Of a DNA stretch of 64,000 nt, positions 53,516-62,325 are shown in pieces. The notes beneath the pieces were generated by a model. It did no database searches, was not told the origin of the DNA, and was given only the letters and a program-made list of their open reading frames with translations. Source of the DNA: JADJXV01 sp046328995 (GTDB taxonomy: Bacteria > Bacteroidota > Ignavibacteria > Kapaibacteriales > UBA961); contig JAXLVN010000004.1 in assembly GCA_046328995.1 (NCBI GenBank), forward strand, positions 405,646-469,645, in the 5' to 3' direction. Position 1 is the first letter of the stretch; each line of letters starts with the position of its first letter. Made by a program: the position numbers and the translations under genes.

Positions 53516-55012
53516 TTATTCTTCCGTCGCGAATTTTCCGCCGCCGAGGTCAATCTGTACCGGATAATTTCCCGTAAAACATGCATTGCAATAGCCGACG
53601 CCATTATCCTGCGGCACAGATGCCATCAAGCTTTCCACGGATAAGTAATGCAGGGAATTAACGCCGAGCGCCTTGCCGATTGCTTCCTCGCCGTCGTAGT
53701 CATTGGCAATGAGCTCTTCGCGGCTTGGGAAGTCCATACCGTACTGACACGGATGAGTAATCGGCGGAGATGTGATCCGCAAGTGCACTTCCTGCGGATT
53801 GGCCTCGCGAACGAGATTGACGAGCGACCGTGAGGTCGTGCCGCGAACGATGGAGTCATCGACCATGACGACTTTTTTGCCTTCGAGGACGCCACGGACG
53901 ACATTAAATTTCGTCTTGACTTTGAATTCCCGCTGATCCTGCCCCGGCGCAATAAACGTGCGGCCGACGTAATGGCTGCGGATGAGGCCGATTTCATATT
54001 TAGTCGGTATTTCCTGCTTTTCACTTTCCCGTGCGAAGCCGAGCGTGGCGGTATTGCCGCTGTCGGGCACGGCGATGGCGACGACTTTCTCGCCATCCTC
54101 ACCGGGAAGGACCGGACTCTCAAGAGCGAGATTCTTGCCGAGCTTACGGCGCACTTTATCGACATTATGACCAAAAATCTTGCTGTCCGGACGGGAGAAA
54201 TAGATATATTCAAATATACAATGGCATGACTGCGGAGTAATGTCATCAATCGTATAGGAGGCGATGTGCCCGGTTTCGACGGTCGTACGGTCGATGACGA
54301 CGAGTTCGTTGTGCCCCACATCACGCACATACTCTGCACTGATGATATCGAGCGCGCAGGTCTCGGAGACGACAAAATACGCATACTCATCACCCATTTT
54401 CTTGCGTCCGATGCATAGTGGCCGGAAGCCGTGCGGGTCGCGGGCGGCAATGAGACAGGTGTCGGTCATAATGACGAGAGAATATGCACCGCGGGCTATC
54501 TGAAGCGCTTCGCGTATCTGGTCAAGCTGATTGGCCTTGCGGCTGCGGGCAATTAAATGCAGGAATAATTCACTGTCGGTCGTCGTCTGAAAGATTGCTC
54601 CCTCGTCCTGAAGGGCTTTGCGCAGTGCTTTGGTATTGGTGAGATTACCATTGTGGGCAAGAGCAAGATTGCCGGCGCGGTAATTAATCGTAAAGGGCTG
54701 AATATTGGCAAGCGAGGCGCTGCCTGTTGTAGAGTAACGGTTGTGACCAATAGCAGAGGTGCCTTTGAGCTTGTCGGTGAGCACGCCGCTGTCGGAAAAA
54801 ACATCTAAAACTAATCCCTCGCCTTTGTGCGTAGCGAATCGTTGCTTATTTTTGCTTGAATCAAACGACGAAGCGACAATCCCGGCTGCTTCCTGACCCC
54901 GATGCTGGAGGGCATGGAGGGCATAATAGGTCATGACAGCGGCCTGAGGATGATTAAATACGCCAATAACGCCACAATTACACTGGGGTTTATCAAGGTC
55001 AAGAGGACTCAT
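53516..55012 (-). CDS. purF: Amidophosphoribosyltransferase
   Basis: A 498-residue cytoplasmic enzyme for the first step of purine synthesis (PRPP plus glutamine to phosphoribosylamine). The glutaminase nucleophile is Cys13 in CNCGVIGVF after a short propeptide, followed by HRGQEAAGI, GHNRYSTTG, LAHNGNL and FQTTTDSEL. The phosphoribosyltransferase part has RDPHGFRPL and the PRPP loop KKVVMVDDSIVRGTTS. Cysteines in HCIFEYIYF, THPCQYGMD and GYCNACFTG match the [4Fe-4S]-containing Bacillus-type enzyme. Normal length. No other pur gene is nearby. Confidence 0.97.
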   Translation of the reverse strand: MSPLDLDKPQCNCGVIGVFNHPQAAVMTYYALHALQHRGQEAAGIVASSFDSSKNKQRFATHKGEGLVLDVFSDSGVLTDKLKGTSAIGHNRYSTTGSASLANIQPFTINYRAGNLALAHNGNLTNTKALRKALQDEGAIFQTTTDSELFLHLIARSRKANQLDQIREALQIARGAYSLVIMTDTCLIAARDPHGFRPLCIGRKKMGDEYAYFVVSETCALDIISAEYVRDVGHNELVVIDRTTVETGHIASYTIDDITPQSCHCIFEYIYFSRPDSKIFGHNVDKVRRKLGKNLALESPVLPGEDGEKVVAIAVPDSGNTATLGFARESEKQEIPTKYEIGLIRSHYVGRTFIAPGQDQREFKVKTKFNVVRGVLEGKKVVMVDDSIVRGTTSRSLVNLVREANPQEVHLRITSPPITHPCQYGMDFPSREELIANDYDGEEAIGKALGVNSLHYLSVESLMASVPQDNGVGYCNACFTGNYPVQIDLGGGKFATEE

Positions 55013-55245
55013 ATTGTAGTAGAATTACTGAATGGGAAATCATAGAAGCTGAAGTTGTTAGTACAAAAATACGACTTTATTATTCGTAAATAACCATCAT
55101 GCTCCTGTTTTCACTGCCGGAGAAAGCAATCTATCATGCAATCACCGCCATCAAAGGGGCAGCTTACGGCGGAGCGAGAAGAGTCGCCGATTCAAATACA
55201 ACGCTAATGTATAGTAATCATTATCATCCAATATCCACACATACC

Positions 55246-58200
55246 ATGAGACACACACGCAGTATTACATACATCTTTCTGTGCCTGCTGCTTGCTGCCG
55301 GCGCACTGCAGCCGACCTCGGTCGCTGCCGGGCAGAAATCAAAGAACGCACCGGCGGTGGGTAAAGCCGGCACGCCTGCCAAAGATGGTCAGAAAAAAGC
55401 TGCATCAAAATCATCTCCTGAGCGCGTCGCCGCAAGCGATGAAAATATTTTCCGCCTGTTGAGCGAAGATGAGACCAATCTGCGGTTTAATAATTTCGTA
55501 CCCGGAGCCAAGTCCCTGAAAAAGCAAAGCCAGCTCTTTACTATCGCCGCCGGTGGAGTATCGGTGGGAGATGTCAATAATGACGGACTGCCGGATATTT
55601 ATCTTACACGGTTTATGAACCCTAATAAGCTGTATATTAACAAAGGAAATCTGAAGTTTGAAGAAGCACCGCCCTTGGCAGGAGTCGCCGACTCGGCATC
55701 GGCATCGTTCGGCTCGACAATGGTCGATATTGATGGAGACGGTGACCTGGATATCTATGTGTCGGAGTATAATTTCACGCCGAACAGACTCTTTATCAAT
55801 AATGGTGACGGGACATTTACCGACAAGGCAAAAGAGTTCGGACTCGATTTTGTGGGCAACAGCATTCAGGCCACGTTCTTTGATTATGATAAAGATGGCG
55901 ACCTGGATATGTACCTTGTGGTGAACGGTCAGTCCGAAGTCGATTACGAAAGTAGGGGAGAGCTCAGTAAATTTTATAAAAATAACGGAAATAACACCTT
56001 CACCGAAGTAAGTCAGCAAATTGGTATCAAGCACAAAGGGTTCGGACTCAGCGCCTCGGTCGCCGACTATAATAATGACGGCTGGCTCGATCTCTATGTC
56101 GCCAATGACTTCGAAGCTCCGGATTATCTCTATTATAATAACGGAGACGGGACATTCAGAAATGGTACCAAGACCGCTACCCGTCATACAAGCTATTTCA
56201 GTATGGGAAGTGATGCTGCCGATGTGAATAATGATGGCCTCATGGACTTTCTCTCGGTGGATATGCTTCCGGCGGACCATCAGCGCAGAAATACACAATT
56301 CGAGACCGTGTCGATATTTAGTACATTGCATGATTCCTCTCAAATGCTCAAGAATTCACTGCAAATCAACCGTGGAGACGGCACGTTCAGCGATATCGGC
56401 TATATGACCGGGACGGCAATGACCGATTGGAGCTGGTGTCCGCTGATAGCCGACTTCAACAACGATGGACTCAAGGATATTTTTGTGTCCAATGGTATTA
56501 AATATGATATTATGGACCGCGACGCGATACGATTTGCGGCCAATCCTGAAGTGCTTGAGAAAATGGGCCTCCACGAGCTGGCGAAGAAAATGTCCGACAC
56601 CACGCCCGGGTCGGACAGAATGATGGGAAAAAACCTGGACCTTGACGAGTACTTTCGAAAGCTGCCCCGCACGAGAATTAATAATTTTCTCTTTCGAAAT
56701 GACGGAGGACTCCAATTTGAGAATGCAAGCGAAGAATGGGGATTTACAGCGCCCTATAATAATACCGTAGCCGCCGCCTATGCCGATTTAGATAATGACG
56801 GTGACCTCGATATGATTCTCAATAATATCGATACCATGGCTACTGTGTATCGTAATACCACCCGAGAAAAAGGGCTCGGGAATTATCTGCAGGTAAAGCT
56901 GATCGGTAAAGGCAAGAATACCGAAGGTCTCGGCGCAAAAGTCGAAATTACCATCCGGGATACGCATCAAAATATTCAGCTCAGCCGAACGCGTGGATTC
57001 GCATCCTCCGTCGATGCTCTCGTGCATTTTGGGATTGGTAAAGAAAAACAGGTCGATGAGCTAACCGTGACCTGGCTCAGCGGGGCTAAGCAAACGATTA
57101 AAAATAGCAAGGCCAATCAACGACTTGTCCTCAAAGAAGAAAATGCTGTGCTTACCGACAACAAGCCGCCTGCGGCCGAGCCAACCATCCTCACCCCTGT
57201 TCCCCCGGAAAAAAGTCTGGTGTTTAATCATGTTGAAAATATCTATGATGACTTTTTTCAGGAACGTCTCCTTCCGAACAAACTCTCAACCAACGGGCCG
57301 GGAATGGCTACCGGCGATGTCAACGGAGACGGTCTCAGTGATGTCTTTATCGGCGGTCCGCAAGGAATTATTCCCAGCTTGTACCTCCAGCGGCCGGACG
57401 GCAGATTTACCCTCTCGGTGCAGCCCGCATTTGCTCCCGATTCGATGTGCGAAGACCAAGGCGCTCTCTTTTTTGATGCCGACGGCGACGGCGACCTCGA
57501 CCTGTATGTCGCAAGCGGAGGGAATGAGGAGTCCGTCGAAACGCCGAAGCTCTTAGCCGATCGGCTGTATATCAATGACGGTAAAGGCACCTTTTCCAAG
57601 GGACAATTATCTGAAATGTTTACCAGCACCTCCTGCGTACTTGCCGGCGATATGGACGGTGACGGCGACCTGGACTTATTTGTCGGCGGACGAAATGTGC
57701 CCGGTAAATATCCCGATCTGCCACGAAGCTATCTTTTGCTCAACGAACACGGTACTTTTATTGATGTGACCGAGCAGCTGTGCTCCGAGCTCAAAAATCC
57801 CGGTATGGTTACCTCCGGCCTGTGGACCGATTACAACAACGACGGCAAGCTCGATCTGATTCTCGTCGGCGAATGGATGACGCCGCGGATTTTTCAGAAT
57901 ACCGGCGGGACATTTCGCGAAGTGACCGCCGGCAGCGGTCTCGACAGTGCATACGGATGGTGGAACAGCATCAATGCCGGTGATTTTGATAATGATGGGG
58001 ATATCGATTATGTCGTGGGTAATTTAGGACTCAATTCCCGCTATAAAGCCACACAGAAGTACCCGATTGAAATGTACTGTAATGATGTTGATGAAAATGG
58101 CAGCGTCGAGATACTCCTTACCTATTATAATAATGGACTGCAATATCCGCTCAGGGGAATTAGCTTGATGTATGCTCAAATACCGACCCTCAACAAAAAA

Positions 58201-58890
58201 GTACCGAGTGCTACCCAATACGCCAAGCTGGAATTCCGGGAGATATTCCCCAAAGAAAAAATTGACTCGGCTGTGTATAATAAAGCCACGACCTTTGCCA
58301 ATAGTTATCTTGAGAATAAAGGGAACGGCAGATTTAGTATTCATTTGCTGCCGGTCATGGCTCAAGTAGCCCCGGTGTTTGGTTCGTCCGTGCAGGATTA
58401 CGACGGTGACGGCAATCTCGACCTCCTGATGGTGGACAATTTTTATGGTCCGGACAGAGAAATGTGGCGCTATGACAGTGGTGAAGGGTTATTCCTCCAC
58501 GGTGATGGCAAGGGAGAATTCGAAGTGCTTCCTTCGGCCAAAAGCGGGCTGTTTAATCCGTATGATGCGCGCAGTGTCATTACCTTCCCCTCTGCCGATT
58601 CCAATCTCTATATTCTTATTGGTAATAATACGTCCCCGCTTAAAGTCTATAAAAAAGACGTCAGCAACAAAAAACAATCCATCCTGCGGGTGAATGGAAA
58701 AGACGGCTATACGTATGCAATTCTGACACTTAAAAACGGCAAAACCCGCCGGCATGAATTTTATTACGGTGCAGGATATCTCTCACAGAGTTCACTCGAT
58801 ATCCTGCTGTCTCCCGAAGTAAAGTCGGTCGCCTTTTACAAAGGAAGTACCATACAGAAAACGGTAACCGTAAGTCAGCAGATGCGGTAA
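55246..58890 (+). CDS. Large exported VCBS/FG-GAP repeat protein with ASPIC/UnbV domain
   Basis: A 1214-residue protein from the ATG at 55246, which begins a signal peptide (MRHTRSITYIFLCLLLAAGA); the longer frame to 55099 lacks a signal. Two propeller-like halves are built from Ca2+-binding VCBS/FG-GAP repeats (DVNNDGLPDIYLTRF, DIDGDGDLDIYVSEY, DYNNDGWLDLYVAND; later DGDGDLDLFVGGRN, DYNNDGKLDLILVG). Between them, at residues about 560-620, is an ASPIC/UnbV domain (GLGAKVEITIRDTHQN, RGFASSVDALVHFGIGKEKQ, ELTVTWLSG). This is the CRTAC1-like layout common in Bacteroidota and Planctomycetes; such proteins are extracellular and bind calcium. No sorting tail is visible. It is divergent from purF. 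Confidence 0.88.
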   Translation: MRHTRSITYIFLCLLLAAGALQPTSVAAGQKSKNAPAVGKAGTPAKDGQKKAASKSSPERVAASDENIFRLLSEDETNLRFNNFVPGAKSLKKQSQLFTIAAGGVSVGDVNNDGLPDIYLTRFMNPNKLYINKGNLKFEEAPPLAGVADSASASFGSTMVDIDGDGDLDIYVSEYNFTPNRLFINNGDGTFTDKAKEFGLDFVGNSIQATFFDYDKDGDLDMYLVVNGQSEVDYESRGELSKFYKNNGNNTFTEVSQQIGIKHKGFGLSASVADYNNDGWLDLYVANDFEAPDYLYYNNGDGTFRNGTKTATRHTSYFSMGSDAADVNNDGLMDFLSVDMLPADHQRRNTQFETVSIFSTLHDSSQMLKNSLQINRGDGTFSDIGYMTGTAMTDWSWCPLIADFNNDGLKDIFVSNGIKYDIMDRDAIRFAANPEVLEKMGLHELAKKMSDTTPGSDRMMGKNLDLDEYFRKLPRTRINNFLFRNDGGLQFENASEEWGFTAPYNNTVAAAYADLDNDGDLDMILNNIDTMATVYRNTTREKGLGNYLQVKLIGKGKNTEGLGAKVEITIRDTHQNIQLSRTRGFASSVDALVHFGIGKEKQVDELTVTWLSGAKQTIKNSKANQRLVLKEENAVLTDNKPPAAEPTILTPVPPEKSLVFNHVENIYDDFFQERLLPNKLSTNGPGMATGDVNGDGLSDVFIGGPQGIIPSLYLQRPDGRFTLSVQPAFAPDSMCEDQGALFFDADGDGDLDLYVASGGNEESVETPKLLADRLYINDGKGTFSKGQLSEMFTSTSCVLAGDMDGDGDLDLFVGGRNVPGKYPDLPRSYLLLNEHGTFIDVTEQLCSELKNPGMVTSGLWTDYNNDGKLDLILVGEWMTPRIFQNTGGTFREVTAGSGLDSAYGWWNSINAGDFDNDGDIDYVVGNLGLNSRYKATQKYPIEMYCNDVDENGSVEILLTYYNNGLQYPLRGISLMYAQIPTLNKKVPSATQYAKLEFREIFPKEKIDSAVYNKATTFANSYLENKGNGRFSIHLLPVMAQVAPVFGSSVQDYDGDGNLDLLMVDNFYGPDREMWRYDSGEGLFLHGDGKGEFEVLPSAKSGLFNPYDARSVITFPSADSNLYILIGNNTSPLKVYKKDVSNKKQSILRVNGKDGYTYAILTLKNGKTRRHEFYYGAGYLSQSSLDILLSPEVKSVAFYKGSTIQKTVTVSQQMR

Positions 58891-59045
58891 TTGGATCGAA
58901 TATGCCCTCCTGCACTGTCAAGAGAATGGAAAGGCAGGAACTGAAGCAGGTATTTGAGGTACTATCGAACACATGAGGAGTATATTCGATAGAGCTCCCA
59001 TACTATATAACGTGAGTTCGGGATACCAACAGTGCCTGCATTCGA

Positions 59046-59160
59046 GAAGCCCAAAGGGCTTCAATTTCAATAACTCCGCATGAAATGCGGGGGGCATAGA
59101 CAGGTAATCCCAAAACCCCAAAGGGGTTTAATCGCGTCCATACCGTCATTAAACCCCTTT
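59046..59160. repeat. Hairpins downstream of the VCBS gene (gaagcccaaagggcttc and aaaggggtttaat)
   Basis: Two inverted repeats in the 58891-59238 gap: gaagccc/gggcttc (59046-59062) and a 13-bp perfect pair aaaggggtttaat (59120-59132 with 59148-59160). They may end the VCBS transcript; the first type looks like a dispersed REP-like repeat. Confidence 0.5.
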
Positions 59161-59238
59161 AGAATAGTATCAGAGGTGGGTATCCCGCACGGTATATAGT
59201 ACCCTATGTTGAATTTCATTATATGTAGAAAGATTGAT

Positions 59239-59610
59239 ATGAATAGTGATAGAATTCAGGCGTTTTGCCTCATAGTCATTTGCCTTGTCACACTTGCCAT
59301 TTCCTCGTGTGCTACTCCGCCGGGAGAGATTATAGGAAATACGGTCTGTGAATGCCTCCAGAAAACCGGCGGCGACCGCTCCAAAATACAGCAGTGTATG
59401 GCGCGCTTCAAAGAAGATCTAAAAGCAGAGGTTGCCCGTCAGAATTTACCGGAAGGCACCAACAACGAAGAAGCAGCCCGGGCAATGAGTATAATGCGTC
59501 TCTGCATGCGTAAAGTCTCGGGATGGGATACATTACGTCCGATGCCACCAATGATGCCGACACCCCCACCTATCAACCCAACGACTCCGCCCGCCGATTC
59601 CGTAAGATAA
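59239..59610 (+). CDS. Small lipoprotein (123 aa)
   Basis: The start at 59239 gives a signal with a lipobox (VTLAISSCATPPGE), predicting lipid attachment at the Cys. The mature part has three further cysteines (NTVCECLQKTGGDRSKIQQC), a charged helix (EDLKAEVARQNLPEGTNNEE), and a proline-rich end (PMPPMMPTPPPINPTTPPAD). I do not recognise the family; similar small cysteine-bearing lipoproteins are common in Bacteroidota. It stands alone, followed by repeats. Confidence 0.65.
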   Translation: MNSDRIQAFCLIVICLVTLAISSCATPPGEIIGNTVCECLQKTGGDRSKIQQCMARFKEDLKAEVARQNLPEGTNNEEAARAMSIMRLCMRKVSGWDTLRPMPPMMPTPPPINPTTPPADSVR

Positions 59611-59878
59611 TCGCAGGACTTTTGCCTGTGCCTTTCCCGCAGGGTACCACAGAGTGTAGGACAGAGTATCACACTCGTTCAATGTACTGTGATGCCCTGT
59701 GGGAGGAACCAACCCATTGCACAGAGAAACCTATTACCATAGACTCCATCAAGGCGATACGTTGCAAGTATTGCTATCCCGATGAAACACCTAATTCCAA
59801 GTATTCATTGAAGATAGCGTATGTAGCTGCGGATGGGTCGCCATGTCCTGCCGACACGGTCGTCATACCCTCGGACGG
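59611..59878. other. Gene-poor stretch with a degenerate cacagag repeat and a short open tail
   Basis: Bases 59640-59740 contain words (accacagagtg, ccctgtgggaggaa) shared with the cacagag repeat cores at 13209-13437 and 19087-19316, in degenerate form. From about 59725 a short frame reads PITIDSIKAIRCKYCYPDE and on to a stop at 59888; it looks protein-like with a CxxC but has no credible start, so it may be the end of a broken gene. Confidence 0.4.
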
Positions 59879-60319
59879 GTTAGTTTAGCCCTCGGAGAGG
59901 TTAGTTTAGCCCTCGGAGAGGTTAGTTTAGCCCTCGGAGAGGTCAGTTTAGCCCTCGGAGAGGTTCGTTTAGCCCTCGGAGAGGTTAGTTTAGCCCTCGG
60001 AGAGGTTAGTTTAGCCCTCGGAGAGGTCAGTTTAGCCCTCGGAGAGGTCAGTTTAGCCCTCGGAGAGGTCAGTTTAGCCCTCGGAGAGGTTAGTTTAGCC
60101 CTCGGAGAGGTTAGTTTAGCCCTCGGAGAGGTTAGTTTAGCCCTCGGAGAGGTTAGTTTAGCCCTCGGAGAGGTTAGTTGCATCCTCGGAGAGGTTAGTT
60201 TAGCCCTCGGATGGGTTAGTTGCATCCTCGGAGAGGTTAGTTTAGCCCTCGGATGGGTTAGTTGCATCCTCGGAGAGGTTGGTTTTGCCTTCGGGCTGGT
60301 TCGTTGCGCCCTCGGACGG
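59879..60319. repeat. 21-bp minisatellite, about 21 units
   Basis: The unit ttagtttagccctcggagag(g) repeats in tandem, nearly perfect for the first 14 units and then alternating with variants (gttgcatcctcggagag, ccctcggatgg). Because the period is a multiple of three, frames stay open on both strands (VSLALGE on plus, LTSPRAK on minus). Neither has a credible ribosome site, so I treat this as non-coding repeat DNA. Confidence 0.85.
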
Positions 60320-60389
60320 GGTAGTTGCGCCGTTCGGTCGATGCGGTGAGGTCTCCGATGATCTGCTTGATGCCTCGGGTGATGCGTAT

Positions 60390-61795
60390 GTGTCTGAACT
60401 GTGATTTGTATGATTGGTAGGGTGTAGGTGTCTGAATCAGGATTTTCAGGATTATAGGATTTTCAGGATGCTATGCTGCTATGTTTCCGCTCACATTCTC
60501 TTCAATCCTCTTCATCCTCACATCCTGCAAATCCAGATTCAGACAATGTATCTGAACTGTGATTTGTATGATTGGTAGGGTGTAGGTGTCTGAATCAGGA
60601 TTTTCAGGATTATAGGATTATCAGGATGCTATTCTGCTATGCTTCCGCTCACATTCTCTTCAATCCTCTTCAATCCTGCAAATCCTATAATCCTGCAAAT
60701 CCTGATTCAGACAATTACACTACGAATCCTCCTCAATCCTGCAAATCCTATAATCCTGCAAATCCTGATTCAGACAATTACACTACGAATCCTCTTCATC
60801 CTCACATCCTGCAAATCCTGATTCAGACAATGTGTCTGAACTGTGATGTAGGTGATTTGTAGGGTGTAGGTGTCTGAATCAGGATTTTCAGGATTATAGG
60901 ATTTGCAGGATGCTATTCTGCTATGCTTCCGCTCACATCCTCTTCAATCCTGCACATCCTGATTCAGACAATGTGTCTGAACTATGATGTAGGTGATTTG
61001 TAGGGTGTAGGTGTCTGAATCAGGATTTTCAGGATTATAGGATTATCAGGATGCTATGCTGCTATGTTTCCGCTCTCATTCTCTTCAATCCTCTTCAATC
61101 CTGCACATCCTGCACATCCTGATTCAGACAATTACACTACGAATCCTCTTCAATCCTGCAAATCCTATAATCCTGCAAATCCTGATTCAGACAATTACAC
61201 TACGAATCCTCTTCATCCTCACATCCTGCACATCCTGATTCAGACAATGTATCTGAACTGTGATGTAGGTGATTGGTAGGGTGTAGGTGTCTGAATCAGG
61301 ATTTTCAGGATTATAGGATTATCAGGATGCTATTCTGCTATGCTTCCGCTCACATTCTCTTCAATCCTCTTCAATCCTCACATCCTGCAAATCCTGCAAA
61401 TCCTGCAAATCCTGATTCAGACAATTACACTACGAATCCTCTTCAATCCTGCAAATCCTATAATCCTGCAAATCCTGATTCAGACAATTACACTACGAAT
61501 CCTCTTCAATCCTGCAAATCCTATAATCCTGCACATCCTGATTCAGACAATTACACTACGAATCCTCTTCAATCCTGCAAATCCTATAATCCTGCAAATC
61601 CTGATTCAGACAATTACACTACGAATCCTCTTCAATCCTGCAAATCCTATAATCCTGCACATCCTGATTCAGACAATTACACTACGAATCCTCTTCAATC
61701 CTCACATCCTGCACATCCTCACATCCTGCACATCCTGCACATCCTGATTCAGACAATTAATCCTTCAATCCTCTCATCCTGCAAATCCTAATACA
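60390..61795. repeat. Array of five long-hairpin repeats built from caggatt / aatcctg words
   Basis: Five units begin with gtgtctgaatcaggatt (about 60428, 60586, 60869, 61010, 61287). Each has a left arm of ggatt words, a fairly constant middle (gctat-ctgctatg-ttccgctcaca), and a right arm of atcctgcaaatcct words ending in gattcagaca, complementary to the left arm. Units are joined by a linker (tctgaactgtgat-tgta). Unit 5 contains a 63-bp sub-repeat present about five times (61418 onward). No gene is credible here. Confidence 0.85.
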
Positions 61796-61831
61796 GTTAT
61801 GAAATTAATAGTGCCATATTTAGAAATACGC

Positions 61832-61943
61832 TGTCATTCTGAACCCTTCTTAGGGTGAAGAATCGAAAATTGCTTTACGGTCATGCCGTTACGACATCAT
61901 CAAGTTTCGATTCTTCGGCCTCTACGACTCCCTCAGAATGACA
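61832..61943. repeat. TGTCATTCTGA-type interspersed element, uninterrupted copy
   Basis: Inverted ends TGTCATTCTGAA (61832) and TCAGAATGACA (61933-61943). The first 37 bp are identical to 13109-13145. It is the short form of the composite repeats near 13.1 and 19.1 kb. The rest of the gap, 61944-62230, has a half copy of the gtaggggcgaat repeat (near 62068) and no gene. Confidence 0.7.
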
Positions 61944-62202
61944 TACTTTTTAATCTATTTTCGTATAATTCAGACAATATCCCCACCGAGCAATACTAGA
62001 AATCACCAAAACGCAAACCAACCGACCGGACGGGAATTGTTGTAGTTTGGTTGTACTGTTCCATCGTCGGGGCGACTACAATTCGCTCCTACGACTCCTC
62101 TCTGTACCACTAAAAATGTCTGTGAACCGAGATTTTTATGTTGATGTGCAGCTTTTGCATGTTTTTTGGGGGAATCTTAACAGTTTTTTAACATTCTCTG
62201 AC

Positions 62203-62264
62203 ACAACGCTGACATACCGCTGACATAGCGCTGACATACCACCCTTTCGGTACCTTTAATTTTG
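62203..62264 (+). promoter_or_regulatory. Candidate promoter of the fibronectin III gene with triple gctgacata repeat
   Basis: Three adjacent 11-bp copies of gctgacata(c/g)c end with CTGACA (62231-62236), followed after 20 bases by TAATTTTG (62257-62264), a match to TAnnTTTG. The repeats may be an operator or alternative -35 boxes. The gene starts at 62326. Confidence 0.35.
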
Positions 62265-62325
62265 CACCCGGAGTGAACTACTCTCCTATAATTTATTTTT
62301 ATTTACTCTCTTTTCTGGAGGAAAT

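Noticed and set aside
55411..56343. 310-residue minus-strand frame
   Set aside because: Antisense of VCBS repeats; the isoleucine/valine-rich composition is what reversed Asp/Asn codons give.
59843..60349. Open frame of VSLALGE heptads on plus and LTSPRAK heptads on minus
   Set aside because: Both arise from the 21-bp minisatellite, overlap each other, and have no ribosome site or signal peptide.
60572..61791. Two open frames starting MVGCRCLNQDF with 21-residue repeats
   Set aside because: They coincide with the hairpin array; amino-acid content follows the repeat words and no start context is credible.
34456..61795. Retron or diversity-generating element as source of the hairpin repeats
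   Set aside because: No reverse transcriptase or related enzyme is encoded in the window, so there is no direct support.
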